Assembly (NCBI RefSeq): GCF_029955155.1
Contig: NZ_JAPNOZ010000010.1
Span: 651,661-715,660 of the forward strand
DNA from: Psychrobacillus sp. NEAU-3TGS
GTDB taxonomy: Bacteria > Bacillota > Bacilli > Bacillales_A > Planococcaceae
Reading direction: 5' to 3'
DNA length: 64,000 nt
Shown: positions 52,465 through 61,307 of the stretch, in pieces
Position numbering within the stretch: position 1 is the first letter of the stretch
Layout: every line of letters starts with the position of its first letter
Translations under genes and position numbers: made by a program
The notes under the pieces: model-generated
The model's input: the letters and a program-made list of their open reading frames with translations, nothing else
Told to the model about the DNA's origin: nothing
Databases searched by the model: none

Positions 52465-53015
52465 CGCTTTCCCTCCAGTACGTCTTTTTTACGTGTCCAT
52501 TGCAACTCGTAGCTGCACCCATGTGGTACTTCCCATTCCCAAAAGCTTTTTTTAATAGGTGCAAATGTCATCAACAAAAAGCGAATGGGACCACCATGTG
52601 TAATAATAATGGGATGGTTTACTTCTTCCACTACTTCATAAAAAGCTTGCAATACGCGGTCTTCCATTTGTTCTAACGACTCTCCATTTGGAGGAGCAAC
52701 TTCCCTTGGATTATCCAGCCAATCCCTATATAAAGTATCTTCTTTTAATTCATTATATGTTTTTTGCTCCCAATCACCAAAGGAGCATTCCCTGAAATTT
52801 GCATTTTCCTTATAAGAAATTCCCCTAAATACTTTCGCTGCAGTTTGTTTACATCGCATTAAATCACTGCCAATCACTTGTTTGGTTGTACTAGATAGTT
52901 TTTTCGTTAGGATGTCATCTATGATCGGTTCATCGGTCCAACCGATGTATTTTTTATCGCGATTGCCTAGCGTTGGAAGATGCCTTACGAGAGTAACAGT
53001 AAAAGCGTCAGCCAT
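52416..53015 (-). CDS. cobC: Histidine phosphatase, probable alpha-ribazole phosphatase
   Basis: The 199-residue phosphoglycerate-mutase-like product has the phosphohistidine motif VTLVRHLPTLGNRDKKYIGW, the SDLMRCKQTA arginine and IIITHGGPIRFLLM. CobC removes the 5'-phosphate of adenosylcobalamin phosphate or alpha-ribazole phosphate. It overlaps both the short CobU-like gene and cobS, so the role follows from context. Confidence 0.88.
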   Translation of the reverse strand: MADAFTVTLVRHLPTLGNRDKKYIGWTDEPIIDDILTKKLSSTTKQVIGSDLMRCKQTAAKVFRGISYKENANFRECSFGDWEQKTYNELKEDTLYRDWLDNPREVAPPNGESLEQMEDRVLQAFYEVVEEVNHPIIITHGGPIRFLLMTFAPIKKSFWEWEVPHGCSYELQWTRKKDVLEGKRCMSFSVEHLMENVRT

Positions 53016-53734
53016 AATACCACCTCCGAAACTTCTACACTCGCTCCAAGCAAATCACCTGTAACCCCGCCGAAATTCCTAAGAGCCCAATTGCGAAATA
53101 AACAAATAAAACCAAACAACACAACTGCTACTGTAACCGCAATAAGCCAATCCGTCAGCATTCCTAAAACAGCAAGACCCAGTAAAAAGTGACATACAGC
53201 TGAAAACAACACAGCCCTCTCATTCATTTTTTGCTTGAAAAAATGAGCGAGTCCACTCGTTTTCGCATTATTTGTGCAAGAGAATAAAACGACAAGTACC
53301 ACCCTAGAAAAATAAGGGATCAGTATGAGTAAAATCCAATGAAAAGATGTTGCCGCAAGTACTTCCGATACTATAATAACTTTGCCAACGACCAGCAAAA
53401 CAACAGCCATTACACCAAATGCACCGACTCGCGGATCATCTAATATTTCAAATCGCTTCATACGGTCTTTATAAGAAAAAAATGCATCCGATGTATCGAT
53501 AAACCCGTCCATATGAAGTCCTCCAGAAAACAAAATGCCAAGCAGTACAATACTAAATCCAGTCATTAATGGACTCCATTGGGCGTAAAGCACGATACAG
53601 GCAATGGCTCCGATTACAGCACCTAACCAAGGAAAAATACTATACATCCCCGTAATCTGGCGTCTTTCCATCGGTAAATTTTTGTTCATCGGTATTATAG
53701 TGAAAAATTGAAGTGCTAGTAACAAGCTATTCAC
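52985..53734 (-). CDS. cobS: Adenosylcobinamide-GDP ribazoletransferase (cobalamin synthase)
   Basis: The 249-residue polytopic membrane enzyme joins AdoCbi-GDP to alpha-ribazole (phosphate). It has the family start NSLLLALQFFTIIPM, the catalytic GGLHMDGFIDTSDAFFSYKD and FGGVTGDLLGASVEVSEVV. GTG 53734 overlaps the upstream TGA (GTGA), so translation is coupled. The longer upstream frame reads through unrelated sequence. Confidence 0.93.
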   Translation of the reverse strand: MNSLLLALQFFTIIPMNKNLPMERRQITGMYSIFPWLGAVIGAIACIVLYAQWSPLMTGFSIVLLGILFSGGLHMDGFIDTSDAFFSYKDRMKRFEILDDPRVGAFGVMAVVLLVVGKVIIVSEVLAATSFHWILLILIPYFSRVVLVVLFSCTNNAKTSGLAHFFKQKMNERAVLFSAVCHFLLGLAVLGMLTDWLIAVTVAVVLFGFICLFRNWALRNFGGVTGDLLGASVEVSEVVLWLTLLLLLS

Positions 53735-54555
53735 TTTTGCACCCCATTTAATATGGAGATAATCTTTTCCCATTTTACATGTTTTTTGAAATGGTTTGCC
53801 CATTCGTCTATTTGTTCATCAGATGCATTCCCGCCATTTTTCGCTTCGCCGTCTTCTTCCTCTAGTTCATTAGGAAAATAAGGAACGATTCCAATCACAT
53901 CGATTCCCGTATATGACTCGATAAAATCTATTCCGTCTTGAAATAAGGAAGCATCCCCTCTAAACTTATTGATAATGATTCCTTTTACTCGTGCTCTTTG
54001 CGTTTCTGGTAACAGTGCAAGCGTACCGACGATAGATGCAAATACTCCCCCATACTCAATATTTGCTACTAATAAAACTGGGACATCTGCTAAATCAGCT
54101 ATCCGCATATTTACTAATTCTCGTTCTCTTAAATTCACTTCTACAGGGCTACCGGCCCCTTCTAAAATTAAATATTCATAAGAGGTGGAAAGCTTCTTCA
54201 AGCTATTTTTTATCAATAGTTGACCTTCTTCAAAAAACTGCTCCCGGTAATGCATTCCATTCATTTTATTCAGCTTTTCCCCTAAAATAATGATGTCCGA
54301 TTCCATATTTCCAACTGGTTTTAGCAATATGGGGTTCATTTCTGCTCTATAAGCGGTTTTTGCGGCTCTTGCTTGTAAGGATTGCGAAACACTTATTTCC
54401 AAGCCTTCCTCTGTTCGGATACTTAAAGACGACATATTTTGTGATTTAAATGGAGCCACTCGCTTTCCTTCATTTGCTAGGAGCCTGCAAATCGCTGTAC
54501 ATACTAAGCTTTTCCCTACGCTAGAAGCGGTCCCTTGCACCATTAAGCCTTTCAT
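53731..54555 (-). CDS. CobQ/CbiP-like ATP-binding domain without the glutamine amidotransferase domain
   Basis: The 274-residue product has the BioD-like CobQ N-terminal domain: MVQGTASSVGKSLVCTAICR, VAPFKSQNMS, MNPILLKPVG, LILEGAGSPVEVNL and IEYGGVFASIVGTLALLP. It then passes after PYFPNELEEEDGEAK to IDEWANHFKKHVKWEKI, which resembles the last helix of normal CobQ. The roughly 200-residue GATase1 domain with its Cys and His is missing, so it is about half the usual length of 500. It cannot use glutamine by itself. It is an intact frame inside a tight operon, so it is probably expressed. Confidence 0.8.
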   Translation of the reverse strand: MKGLMVQGTASSVGKSLVCTAICRLLANEGKRVAPFKSQNMSSLSIRTEEGLEISVSQSLQARAAKTAYRAEMNPILLKPVGNMESDIIILGEKLNKMNGMHYREQFFEEGQLLIKNSLKKLSTSYEYLILEGAGSPVEVNLRERELVNMRIADLADVPVLLVANIEYGGVFASIVGTLALLPETQRARVKGIIINKFRGDASLFQDGIDFIESYTGIDVIGIVPYFPNELEEEDGEAKNGGNASDEQIDEWANHFKKHVKWEKIISILNGVQK

Positions 54556-54564
54556 CTGCATCCC

Positions 54565-55095
54565 TCACTTCCACTGATGACCGATGCCATACTCCATTTC
54601 GAAGGCATGATCTGCTTTTGCTACAAGCTTTTGATGGAGTCGACCAATCCACTCTTGATAGAGAGCTGTATATTCATATTTTGATACTGGTTCATCCAGC
54701 ACTTCATTTGAAACAATAACAAGCACCTGTACTATTTCTAATAGCTTTTCCATTGTCGTAAATAATCGCTTTTCTACTTCTTCCATTTGGCCTTCGTACA
54801 GCTCATTTGCAAGCCATGTCGTGACACAATCCCAAAGGATGGCATCTCCTTCTTCAATTTGTGGAAGGATCCGCTCCAAATGTCGTGGCTGCTCAATTGT
54901 CACCCATTCGACTGGGTAATTTAGACGATCGTCTTGGTGTCTGGTAATACGTGCTTTCATTTCCTCGTCGACTGCAATACCAGAAGCAATATACACATTT
55001 CGTTTTGCTTGCTCGTTCATGACAAGTTTTTCAGCGAAGCTACTTTTTCCGCTCCGCACTCCCCCTGTTATGAAGACAAGTTTTCCTCGAACCAT
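54565..55095 (-). CDS. cobU: Adenosylcobinamide kinase / AdoCbi-phosphate guanylyltransferase CobU
   Basis: The 176-residue product has the P-loop VFITGGVRSGKSSFAEKLV, the guanylylation His in RITRHQDDRL, VEWVTIEQPRHLERIL and a central DCVTTWLANEL. CobU phosphorylates AdoCbi and then adds GMP. The C-terminal NEVxxGIVP motif is eroded to SNEVLDEPVSKYEY, while the short paralogue at 52.1 kb keeps it. ATG 55095 follows GGGAG and overlaps cobD by 28 bp. Confidence 0.85.
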   Translation of the reverse strand: MVRGKLVFITGGVRSGKSSFAEKLVMNEQAKRNVYIASGIAVDEEMKARITRHQDDRLNYPVEWVTIEQPRHLERILPQIEEGDAILWDCVTTWLANELYEGQMEEVEKRLFTTMEKLLEIVQVLVIVSNEVLDEPVSKYEYTALYQEWIGRLHQKLVAKADHAFEMEYGIGHQWK

Positions 55096-56144
55096 GTGGT
55101 CATCTCCCTTTGCAAATACTCCATTTGTGCCTTTACCTTCATGCCAACACGAAACCACTTTCCATCCAAACCTTTAAAGTTTTCTGTATGGCGAAGGACA
55201 CACCCTTTTGCCAATAAATACTCGAAAAATTCCTTCGAACTTGAAGGTGCGGGCAGTTGGAAACAGAGGAAATTAGTTGTGGACGGCAATACAATGCAAT
55301 TCCACTTTTCTAGGAAATCGGTAAAGCCCTCCCGCATTTCTTTTGCAAAAGTGATTACTTGCATTCGGTACGCTTCTTCCTGCAAACAATTAGCTCCGAT
55401 CGTTGTAGCAATCGCATTACTATTCCAATGTGACAACCGGGAGCGGATATCTTTTATGAACGCTTCGCTTCCTACTGCATATCCAAGACGTAAACCTGGG
55501 ATCGCATACATTTTCGTCATCGAACGCACCACCATCACGTTCGGAAAATCCTTCAAATACGGAATAAAGGATTCTTTTTCATCAATAAAGTCGAGAAATG
55601 CTTCGTCTAAAATCACTTCACATTTATATCTTTTTGCGTAGCGTGCAATTTGGATAATTTCCTCTAAAGGTATTAAATAGCCGGTTGGATTGTTTGGTCT
55701 GCAAATATAGATGGCCTCTGCAAACTCAATTTCATCGAACACTTCCTCTAAAGGAAGCTGTCCTGTTGCAATTATTTCTTTTATGTATACATGATAAGGA
55801 GCAAGTGTCGCCGCATATTCTGAAAAAGTTGGATGAATCAAGACGACACGCTTGTTTTCATATCGTTTTGCAATGCTTGCAAATAGTTCTGCTGCTCCGT
55901 TTCCAACGATGATGTTACTAACGGATACGTCGTGATACTTAGCGGCTGCAGATAAAAAAGGCTCTCCAGTCGGATCTGGATATTTTGTGATTAACTCCGC
56001 ATATGAAGACCATTTTTCCATTACGAAAGCTGGCGGGCCTAATGGGTTTACATTTTCACTAAAATCCATTATTTTTTCTGGCATCTCGATTCCTAGCCGT
56101 TCATATACGTGATGTGCATTTGCTCCATGATTAGGTAATGCCAT
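55068..56144 (-). CDS. cobD: Threonine-phosphate decarboxylase CobD
   Basis: The 358-residue PLP aminotransferase-fold enzyme decarboxylates threonine phosphate to (R)-1-amino-2-propanol phosphate. It has ICRPNNPTGYLIPLEEI, ILDEAFLDFIDEKE and the PLP Lys in VRSMTKMYAIPGLRLGYAVG. The N-terminus ALPNHGANAHHVYERLGIEM and FSENVNPLGPP is typical of CobD. ATG 56144 follows GGAGG and overlaps the end of cbiB. No dedicated threonine kinase (PduX) is seen in the window. Confidence 0.92.
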   Translation of the reverse strand: MALPNHGANAHHVYERLGIEMPEKIMDFSENVNPLGPPAFVMEKWSSYAELITKYPDPTGEPFLSAAAKYHDVSVSNIIVGNGAAELFASIAKRYENKRVVLIHPTFSEYAATLAPYHVYIKEIIATGQLPLEEVFDEIEFAEAIYICRPNNPTGYLIPLEEIIQIARYAKRYKCEVILDEAFLDFIDEKESFIPYLKDFPNVMVVRSMTKMYAIPGLRLGYAVGSEAFIKDIRSRLSHWNSNAIATTIGANCLQEEAYRMQVITFAKEMREGFTDFLEKWNCIVLPSTTNFLCFQLPAPSSSKEFFEYLLAKGCVLRHTENFKGLDGKWFRVGMKVKAQMEYLQREMTTWFEENLSS

Positions 56145-57090
56145 ATAAAATTCCTCCAATGACCATCATCCAAAGCCAAAATAGAAATACCGCTGTATTC
56201 AAATGCGAGATGGTACTTAATATATGGTTTGGTGATAAAGGGACCTCTCCAATTCCCATGCGGGCACGATTTGAAATGATTCCTTTATATGTATTCATTC
56301 CCCCAAGTTGAATGCCTAGCTGGTAAGCAGTTGCTGCTTCTAAATAACCACTATTTGGGCTTGGATGTTTTTTCGCATCAAGCCACCAGCCTTTCATACG
56401 CTTGTTAAAAGGCAACTTACTTTCTTTTTTACCCCACAGCATAATAAGATAGCCCGTCAAACGACTTGGTATAAAGTTTGCTATATCATCCAGCTTTGCA
56501 GCAGCGTATCCGAACTCTTTGTACTGCTCGTTTTTATAACCAACCATCGAATCGAGTGTATTGATCGCTTTATAAACCCAAAGCCCAGGAGCACCTGCAA
56601 ACAAGAATGCATAAAAAAGTGGAGCCGTAATTCCATCACTAATATTCTCGGAAACTGTTTCCACGACACCTCGTGTAATTTCTTGTTCACCTAACGTTTC
56701 TGTATCTCTTCCGACGATCCACGATAGCTTTTGTCTAGCAGCAGGTAAATCATTTGCAACTAGCGGTTTATATACATCCATCGCTGCTTCTCTTAAGCTT
56801 TTTTGGGCTAATCCTGAAGCAATTAAAATACTTTCCACTATAATTCCAACCCACATATGAATGGAATACGCACTTACTAAAAGTGCAATCGTGACAGAAA
56901 AGGTAATGCCTACTACGATAAAAACGAGTAGAAACCCTTTTGCTTTCTTCGACCTTCCTTTATTCAACCAAGTGGTTAGCTTTGAAATGAGCGTACCAAT
57001 AAATCGAACGGGATGCGGCCAATTCGGCGGATCTCCGATTATTCTATCGAGCAAGAGCGCTATTGCAATTGCGATTATATGAGGACCCAT
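56131..57090 (-). CDS. cbiB: Adenosylcobinamide-phosphate synthase CbiB
   Basis: The 319-residue membrane enzyme attaches aminopropanol (phosphate) to cobyric acid. It has the N-terminal ALLLDRIIGDPPNWPHPVRF, the conserved IVGRDTETLGEQEITRGVVE and VSENISDGITAPLFYAFL and NTLDSMVGYKNEQYKEFG. ATG 57090 lies two bases after the BtuD-CbiZ stop. Confidence 0.93.
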   Translation of the reverse strand: MGPHIIAIAIALLLDRIIGDPPNWPHPVRFIGTLISKLTTWLNKGRSKKAKGFLLVFIVVGITFSVTIALLVSAYSIHMWVGIIVESILIASGLAQKSLREAAMDVYKPLVANDLPAARQKLSWIVGRDTETLGEQEITRGVVETVSENISDGITAPLFYAFLFAGAPGLWVYKAINTLDSMVGYKNEQYKEFGYAAAKLDDIANFIPSRLTGYLIMLWGKKESKLPFNKRMKGWWLDAKKHPSPNSGYLEAATAYQLGIQLGGMNTYKGIISNRARMGIGEVPLSPNHILSTISHLNTAVFLFWLWMMVIGGILYGIT

Positions 57091-57092
57091 TT

Positions 57093-58562
57093 CTATTCCC
57101 AGCCTTTTGCTTTTTTGTAAGTTTGGATTGCCTCTACTGTGCATTCATAGACACCAAGCCCAATTTTTTTTCCTACTTCCGTAATTGGGCCTGCATATGG
57201 AATATGCGCTCCTTGTTGTGTTGCTGCGACGAGCACGCTATCTGTCGAGGTTCCAGTCGCAATCGTGCCAGTGCGTGGATCCTTAACTTGTTCGTAGGCT
57301 AGTGCTTTTGTTTTCGCTTCGGTTGCAGTAATGACCGCTTGTATAAAGGCTTCCTCTGCTAGTTCCCCGTTTATGATGATCCATGTGTTAATTGTACCGA
57401 TAGCGGGCATTGCTTCGACTTCATAAGCTTTTGCCACATCTACTGCATTTCCAACTCCTGCAGTCACCATAATAATGACGGAGCCAAAATCTCCATCGTA
57501 TTGTTTAATGACCGCATCTTTTGTATAAACAGCAGTCATCATTCCTACTGTTTCCGTTTCAGAATACCCGCGATTGGTGAGGAATTGTTGCATTTCTGTT
57601 TGGGCGTTATCAATATTATAGTGGGCATCTACTCTTCGATTCACGAACGTTCGATACCAGCCAGTCCCCGCATTTATGACTGCGGATGACCAAGTTTTTA
57701 ATTGGTGTTCTGCTTGAAATACAACTAACTCCTCTGTCACTTGAAAGTTTTCAATTGTAATGAGTTTCTCCTCACGCCACTCTTTTATATCTGGTAGTAT
57801 CGTGATTTGAGGTTTTGGACGCTCTGGATGCGGATTTGTGCTAATTCTGGCTTTATATACCGTTTCAATTTGTTCTTTCATAACAACTTCATGCGGTTCT
57901 CCAATGACTTTTACTTCTCCTTGATCCATTAATAGGAGCCGGTCACAGTAAAGAGATGCAAGATTGATATCATGAAATATACTGATGATGGTCATCCCGT
58001 TTTCATTTGCTTGCGTTTTAATCGTATCTAGCAATTGTTTTTGATGTGCAATATCCAAATGATTTGTTGGCTCATCCAGTAGCAGGATTGGAGCTTGTTG
58101 TGCGAGTGCTTGTGCGACAAATACACGCTGTTGCTCCCCACCGGACAATAGATCTAACATATGATGCTCGTATTTTTCTATCCCCATTTGCTTCATCGCC
58201 AAGTTTACGGCTGCTTCATCCTTATTTGACCACGAAGCAAACAAACCACTCTGATGAGGGTAGCGACCAAGCGCAATCGTATCTCTCACCGTATGAGAAA
58301 ATGCGTGACTATGTAGTTGTGGAAGAACCGCCATTTTTTTCGCTAGCTCTTTCGACGAATAAGCATGTAGGGATTTACCATCTATTAATACATCTCCAGA
58401 TTCCTTATGCAGTATGCCACTGATTACTTTCAACAGTGTGGACTTCCCGCTCCCGTTTGGTCCAAGAATTCCGAGCATCTCTCCTTTTTCAACATGAAAG
58501 GAGACATTTTTAACGATCAATTGACGGTTATAACCACCTGAAACATTTTCTACTTGCAACAT
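57093..58562 (-). CDS. btuD-cbiZ: BtuD-CbiZ fusion: corrinoid ABC transporter ATPase with adenosylcobinamide amidohydrolase
   Basis: The 489-residue product has an ABC ATPase (about residues 1-255) with Walker A LGPNGSGKSTLLKVISG, signature LLSGGEQQRVFVAQALA and Walker B PILLLDEPTNHLD. The second domain, about residues 275-489, is CbiZ, with NAGTGWYRTFVNRRVDAHYN, GMMTAVYTKD, MVTAGVGNAVDVA and GTSTDSVLVAA. The N-terminal half powers BtuC. The C-terminal half hydrolyses the aminopropanol arm of adenosylcobinamide to give adenosylcobyric acid. ATG 58562 follows AAAAAAGGAGG and sits one base after btuC. Such BtuD-CbiZ fusions are known in some Bacillales. Confidence 0.92.
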   Translation of the reverse strand: MLQVENVSGGYNRQLIVKNVSFHVEKGEMLGILGPNGSGKSTLLKVISGILHKESGDVLIDGKSLHAYSSKELAKKMAVLPQLHSHAFSHTVRDTIALGRYPHQSGLFASWSNKDEAAVNLAMKQMGIEKYEHHMLDLLSGGEQQRVFVAQALAQQAPILLLDEPTNHLDIAHQKQLLDTIKTQANENGMTIISIFHDINLASLYCDRLLLMDQGEVKVIGEPHEVVMKEQIETVYKARISTNPHPERPKPQITILPDIKEWREEKLITIENFQVTEELVVFQAEHQLKTWSSAVINAGTGWYRTFVNRRVDAHYNIDNAQTEMQQFLTNRGYSETETVGMMTAVYTKDAVIKQYDGDFGSVIIMVTAGVGNAVDVAKAYEVEAMPAIGTINTWIIINGELAEEAFIQAVITATEAKTKALAYEQVKDPRTGTIATGTSTDSVLVAATQQGAHIPYAGPITEVGKKIGLGVYECTVEAIQTYKKAKGWE

Positions 58563-58563
58563 A

Positions 58564-59559
58564 TTAAATGCCTCCTTTTTTTCGTTGTCTAAAGAAAATA
58601 AATGCAAACACCGGTGCACCGATAAATGCTGTAATAACACCAATCGGCAGCTCAGTAGGCGCAATAATCGTACGAGACACTAAATCACAGATGATCAATA
58701 ACGCCGCCCCGTTTATAAAGCTAAGCGGTAATACATGCCGATTATCCGAGCCAAATAAAAGCCTTGTCATATGCGGAACGACAAGTCCTACAAATCCAAT
58801 CGTTCCAGATACTGCAACTGCTGTGCCAGTAAGCATTGATCCACCGATCAAAATCATCATTTTTCTCTTTTTCACATTTACCCCTAAATGCTGTGCTCGC
58901 TCTTCCCCAAACAGCATCGCATTTAGCTCTCTTCTGTTTAACCATAATAACAGCGTACCAATGAGCACAAAAGGGAAAGCCATTTGCACAAAACTCCAGC
59001 CGCGCATCGACACACTACCGAGAAGCCAACTAATAATTTGGCGTAACTCTTCGCCAGTGAGTGCAATCATTAGTGAAATAACGGAACCTAAAAAAGAACT
59101 AAAAATAATACCCGTTAAAATAATTGTTTCCATTTTCATCGCACGATCGACTAGCTTTGCAAAAGAAATAACTAGAAACATCGTCACTAATGCACCGATC
59201 ATACTGAAAACCGGCAACGTGAATATCCCTAAAAATGGTACCGAAATACCGAAAAAGAGCGTAGTCACGGCACCTACCGAGGCACCGGACGACACTCCTA
59301 ACGTATAAGGATCGGCAAGCGGATTTTTTAACAATCCTTGAAACGCAGCGCCTGCAATAGCTAGTGATGCACCAACTAGCCCTGCAAGTACAACACGCGG
59401 CATGCGAATTTTCCAAACAATATTCGATGCGATTGCATCTGCTCCCGTATCCCATAATGTGCTGATCGGTACCTTAACGGATCCGACCGATACACCTAGC
59501 CAAATTGCAACAAGTAGTGCTGCAATCGACAAGATGTAGCCGATCATGGCTTTACTCAC
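58564..59559 (-). CDS. btuC: Corrinoid ABC transporter permease BtuC
   Basis: The 331-residue FecCD-type permease has about nine to ten transmembrane helices, with GAAFQGLLKNPLADPYTLGV and GTIGFVGLVVPHMTRLLFG. It works with BtuD-CbiZ and BtuF. It overlaps the end of btuF, so the three are one transport unit. Confidence 0.92.
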   Translation of the reverse strand: MSKAMIGYILSIAALLVAIWLGVSVGSVKVPISTLWDTGADAIASNIVWKIRMPRVVLAGLVGASLAIAGAAFQGLLKNPLADPYTLGVSSGASVGAVTTLFFGISVPFLGIFTLPVFSMIGALVTMFLVISFAKLVDRAMKMETIILTGIIFSSFLGSVISLMIALTGEELRQIISWLLGSVSMRGWSFVQMAFPFVLIGTLLLWLNRRELNAMLFGEERAQHLGVNVKKRKMMILIGGSMLTGTAVAVSGTIGFVGLVVPHMTRLLFGSDNRHVLPLSFINGAALLIICDLVSRTIIAPTELPIGVITAFIGAPVFAFIFFRQRKKGGI

Positions 59560-60529
59560 TAAATGCCTCTGGGTAAATTGCTTTCGCGATTTCTTCTAAC
59601 CCATCTGCAAGACGCGGACCTGTACGACTTGTTAAGTTTTCATCCACTTGTACTACTGCATCATTTTGAACCGCAGTAATCGTATCGAAGCCTTCACGCG
59701 CTTTGACGCTATCTACAATTCCATCTACATAGCTATACATAACGATAATCACGTCTGGATTACGGCTAACAATTTCTTCCGGTGAAATCATAAACCAGCC
59801 TTCTTGATCTGCTGCAATATTTTCTGCATTCACCATATCTAAAATTTCTTGCATGAACGTTCCTTTACCAGGTGTATAAATTTCCGGTACATCCGAAGTT
59901 TCTACAAATACTGTTTTCTTCGTTTCTACTTTTGCTACTTTTTCTTTTACTTCTTCTACTTTTACTTTCATATCTTCTACAATTTTTTGTGCTTCTTCTA
60001 ATTTACCTGTAGCACGACCAATTTGTTCGATTGTTGTATATGTTTCATTGAAATCAGCTGCATTTTTCACAACGAATACTTTCACACCAGCATCGCGGAG
60101 TTGTTGTAAACCAGCTTCGCCCATTCCTAACATAGACTCATGCGCAAATACGATTTCTGGATTCATCGATAAGATTTTCTCTACGTTGAATTCCTGTCCA
60201 CCAATTTTCTCTTTTTCTAGCGCTTCTTCTGGATAGTTGTCATAGTCATTTACACCAACGATTTCCTCATTTAATCCAAGTGCAAATAAAATTTCCGTAT
60301 TACTTGGAATCATGGAAACGATTGTTTTTGGAGCTTCTTCTAAGGTTATTTCATTGCCAACCGCATCCGTCATTGTTATCGGAAATGCAGCTTCATCTAC
60401 CTCTGCTGGTTGTTCTTGTTGTTGTACATTGTCGTTATTTTCTACTGGTGTTTCTTCTTTTTGGCCACATCCTACTAAAAGCAATACTGCTAAAGCGGTT
60501 GTCATCCATAATTGCCATAATTTCTTCAT
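59552..60529 (-). CDS. btuF: Corrinoid ABC transporter substrate-binding lipoprotein BtuF
   Basis: The 325-residue lipoprotein has the signal MKKLWQLWMTTALAVLLLVG followed by lipobox Cys. It has two helical-backbone lobes (MTDAVGNEITLEEAPKTIVS; IVGVNDYDNYPEEA; NPDVIIVMYSYVDG). ATG 60529 is the true start; the longer frame runs back into the riboswitch leader. It is the first gene of the operon and the only one directly behind the cobalamin riboswitch. Confidence 0.92.
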   Translation of the reverse strand: MKKLWQLWMTTALAVLLLVGCGQKEETPVENNDNVQQQEQPAEVDEAAFPITMTDAVGNEITLEEAPKTIVSMIPSNTEILFALGLNEEIVGVNDYDNYPEEALEKEKIGGQEFNVEKILSMNPEIVFAHESMLGMGEAGLQQLRDAGVKVFVVKNAADFNETYTTIEQIGRATGKLEEAQKIVEDMKVKVEEVKEKVAKVETKKTVFVETSDVPEIYTPGKGTFMQEILDMVNAENIAADQEGWFMISPEEIVSRNPDVIIVMYSYVDGIVDSVKAREGFDTITAVQNDAVVQVDENLTSRTGPRLADGLEEIAKAIYPEAFSE

Positions 60530-60558
60530 GTTACTTTCCCCCATTTTCTTCTGTGCAA

Positions 60559-60588
60559 ATAAAAAACTCTCGTCCAATGAACGAGAGA
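60559..60588 (-). terminator. Riboswitch-controlled terminator before btuF
   Basis: On the minus strand CTCTCGTTCATTGGACGAGAG forms a 7- to 8-bp stem followed by TTTTTTA, 30 bp before the btuF start and about 90 bp after the aptamer. It is the probable off-switch when coenzyme B12 binds. Confidence 0.85.
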
Positions 60589-60669
60589 TAGAATAGGTAT
60601 AAATCTGCAAGGTTTTCCATAAGCCAAGCCGACTCACACGTTACCTATCCTCGTAGGCATTAAAGTGTT

Positions 60670-60793
60670 TACACATAAAGGCAGGTTTTCTGACTCATGA
60701 TAGCGGACTATCACACACAGTGGCGGGACCGTGCTGGATTTAAACCAACTTCCCTTTTAACTTACTAGTTTCATAGCAAGCACCTTTATGTTC
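60670..60793 (-). ncRNA. Cobalamin riboswitch aptamer
   Basis: On the minus strand the segment has the conserved order GGTGCTT, AAAAGGGAA, TTTAAATCCAGCACGGTCCC, GCCACTGT, and AGTCAGAAAACCTGCC, the hallmark B12-box set. It would bind adenosylcobalamin and lead to termination at 60559-60588. It controls the whole 13-gene salvage operon. Confidence 0.95.
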
Positions 60794-60818
60794 AAAATAT
60801 TTTGTATGCATCGACTTC

Positions 60819-60846
60819 ATTATACATGAAATGATAGTGTTGTCGA
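60819..60846 (-). promoter_or_regulatory. Promoter of the cobalamin riboswitch operon
   Basis: On the minus strand TCGACA (60846-60841), a 16-bp spacer and TATAAT (60824-60819) precede the aptamer by about 30 bp. Confidence 0.7.
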
Positions 60847-60936
60847 CAGGGACTTTTAGAGAATAGGTAATTGTCGAATTTTTTGGAGAGTGCGTTTGGC
60901 TAGACAATTTGCTACACCCTTACCGTGGAAATTTTT

Positions 60937-60979
60937 GAGAATCAGGCGAGTTACTACTTCACTTCCCTGATTCTCTTTT
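60937..60979 (+). terminator. Possible plus-strand terminator hairpin
   Basis: GAGAATCAGG (60937-60946) pairs perfectly with CCTGATTCTC (60966-60975), followed by TTTTC on the plus strand only. No plus-strand gene precedes it nearby, so its purpose is unclear. The rest of 60850-61045 has nothing else I recognise. Confidence 0.4.
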
Positions 60980-61047
60980 CAGTAATTGTATGGTGAATAT
61001 CGTAGATAAAGACAAGTTTTCAACCTTGTATCCATTGAATACAATAC

Positions 61048-61083
61048 ATAAAAAAGCATGGACAAATTGTGTGTCCATGCTTT
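61048..61083 (-). terminator. Intrinsic terminator after the amidohydrolase region
   Basis: AAAGCATGGACA and TGTCCATGCTTT form a perfect 12-bp stem, and the minus-strand copy is followed by TTTTATG. Confidence 0.85.
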
Positions 61084-61127
61084 CATCCTACTTAATACTG
61101 AAACAAAGCATTATTTGACTGTGCTGT

Positions 61128-61230
61128 TTAGTAGATTGGCGCTGCATTTCGGTCTGGTCCAGCTCTATAAAGAATCTGCATGCCTTTTGTAAAATCACTT
61201 GCTGCCACCGCAAAAGTTGCCGGTAATTCT
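61128..61230 (-). pseudogene. C-terminal remnant of an unidentified gene
   Basis: Read on the minus strand, a frame gives VELPATFAVAASDFTKGMQ then ILYRAGPDRNAAPIY and a TAA at 61128, followed by a strong terminator. It looks like the end of a real protein. Upstream towards the amidohydrolase stop, all frames are broken, with LFEAITQFDEMIC and stops. I do not recognise the family. It was probably part of the same operon as the amidohydrolases and has been deleted. Confidence 0.45.
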
Positions 61231-61307
61231 ACTTAGTTGGTACTATTTGAATCTACGCAAATTGCAAGAAATTTCAACAAATCATTTCGTCAAATTGAGT
61301 AATGGCC

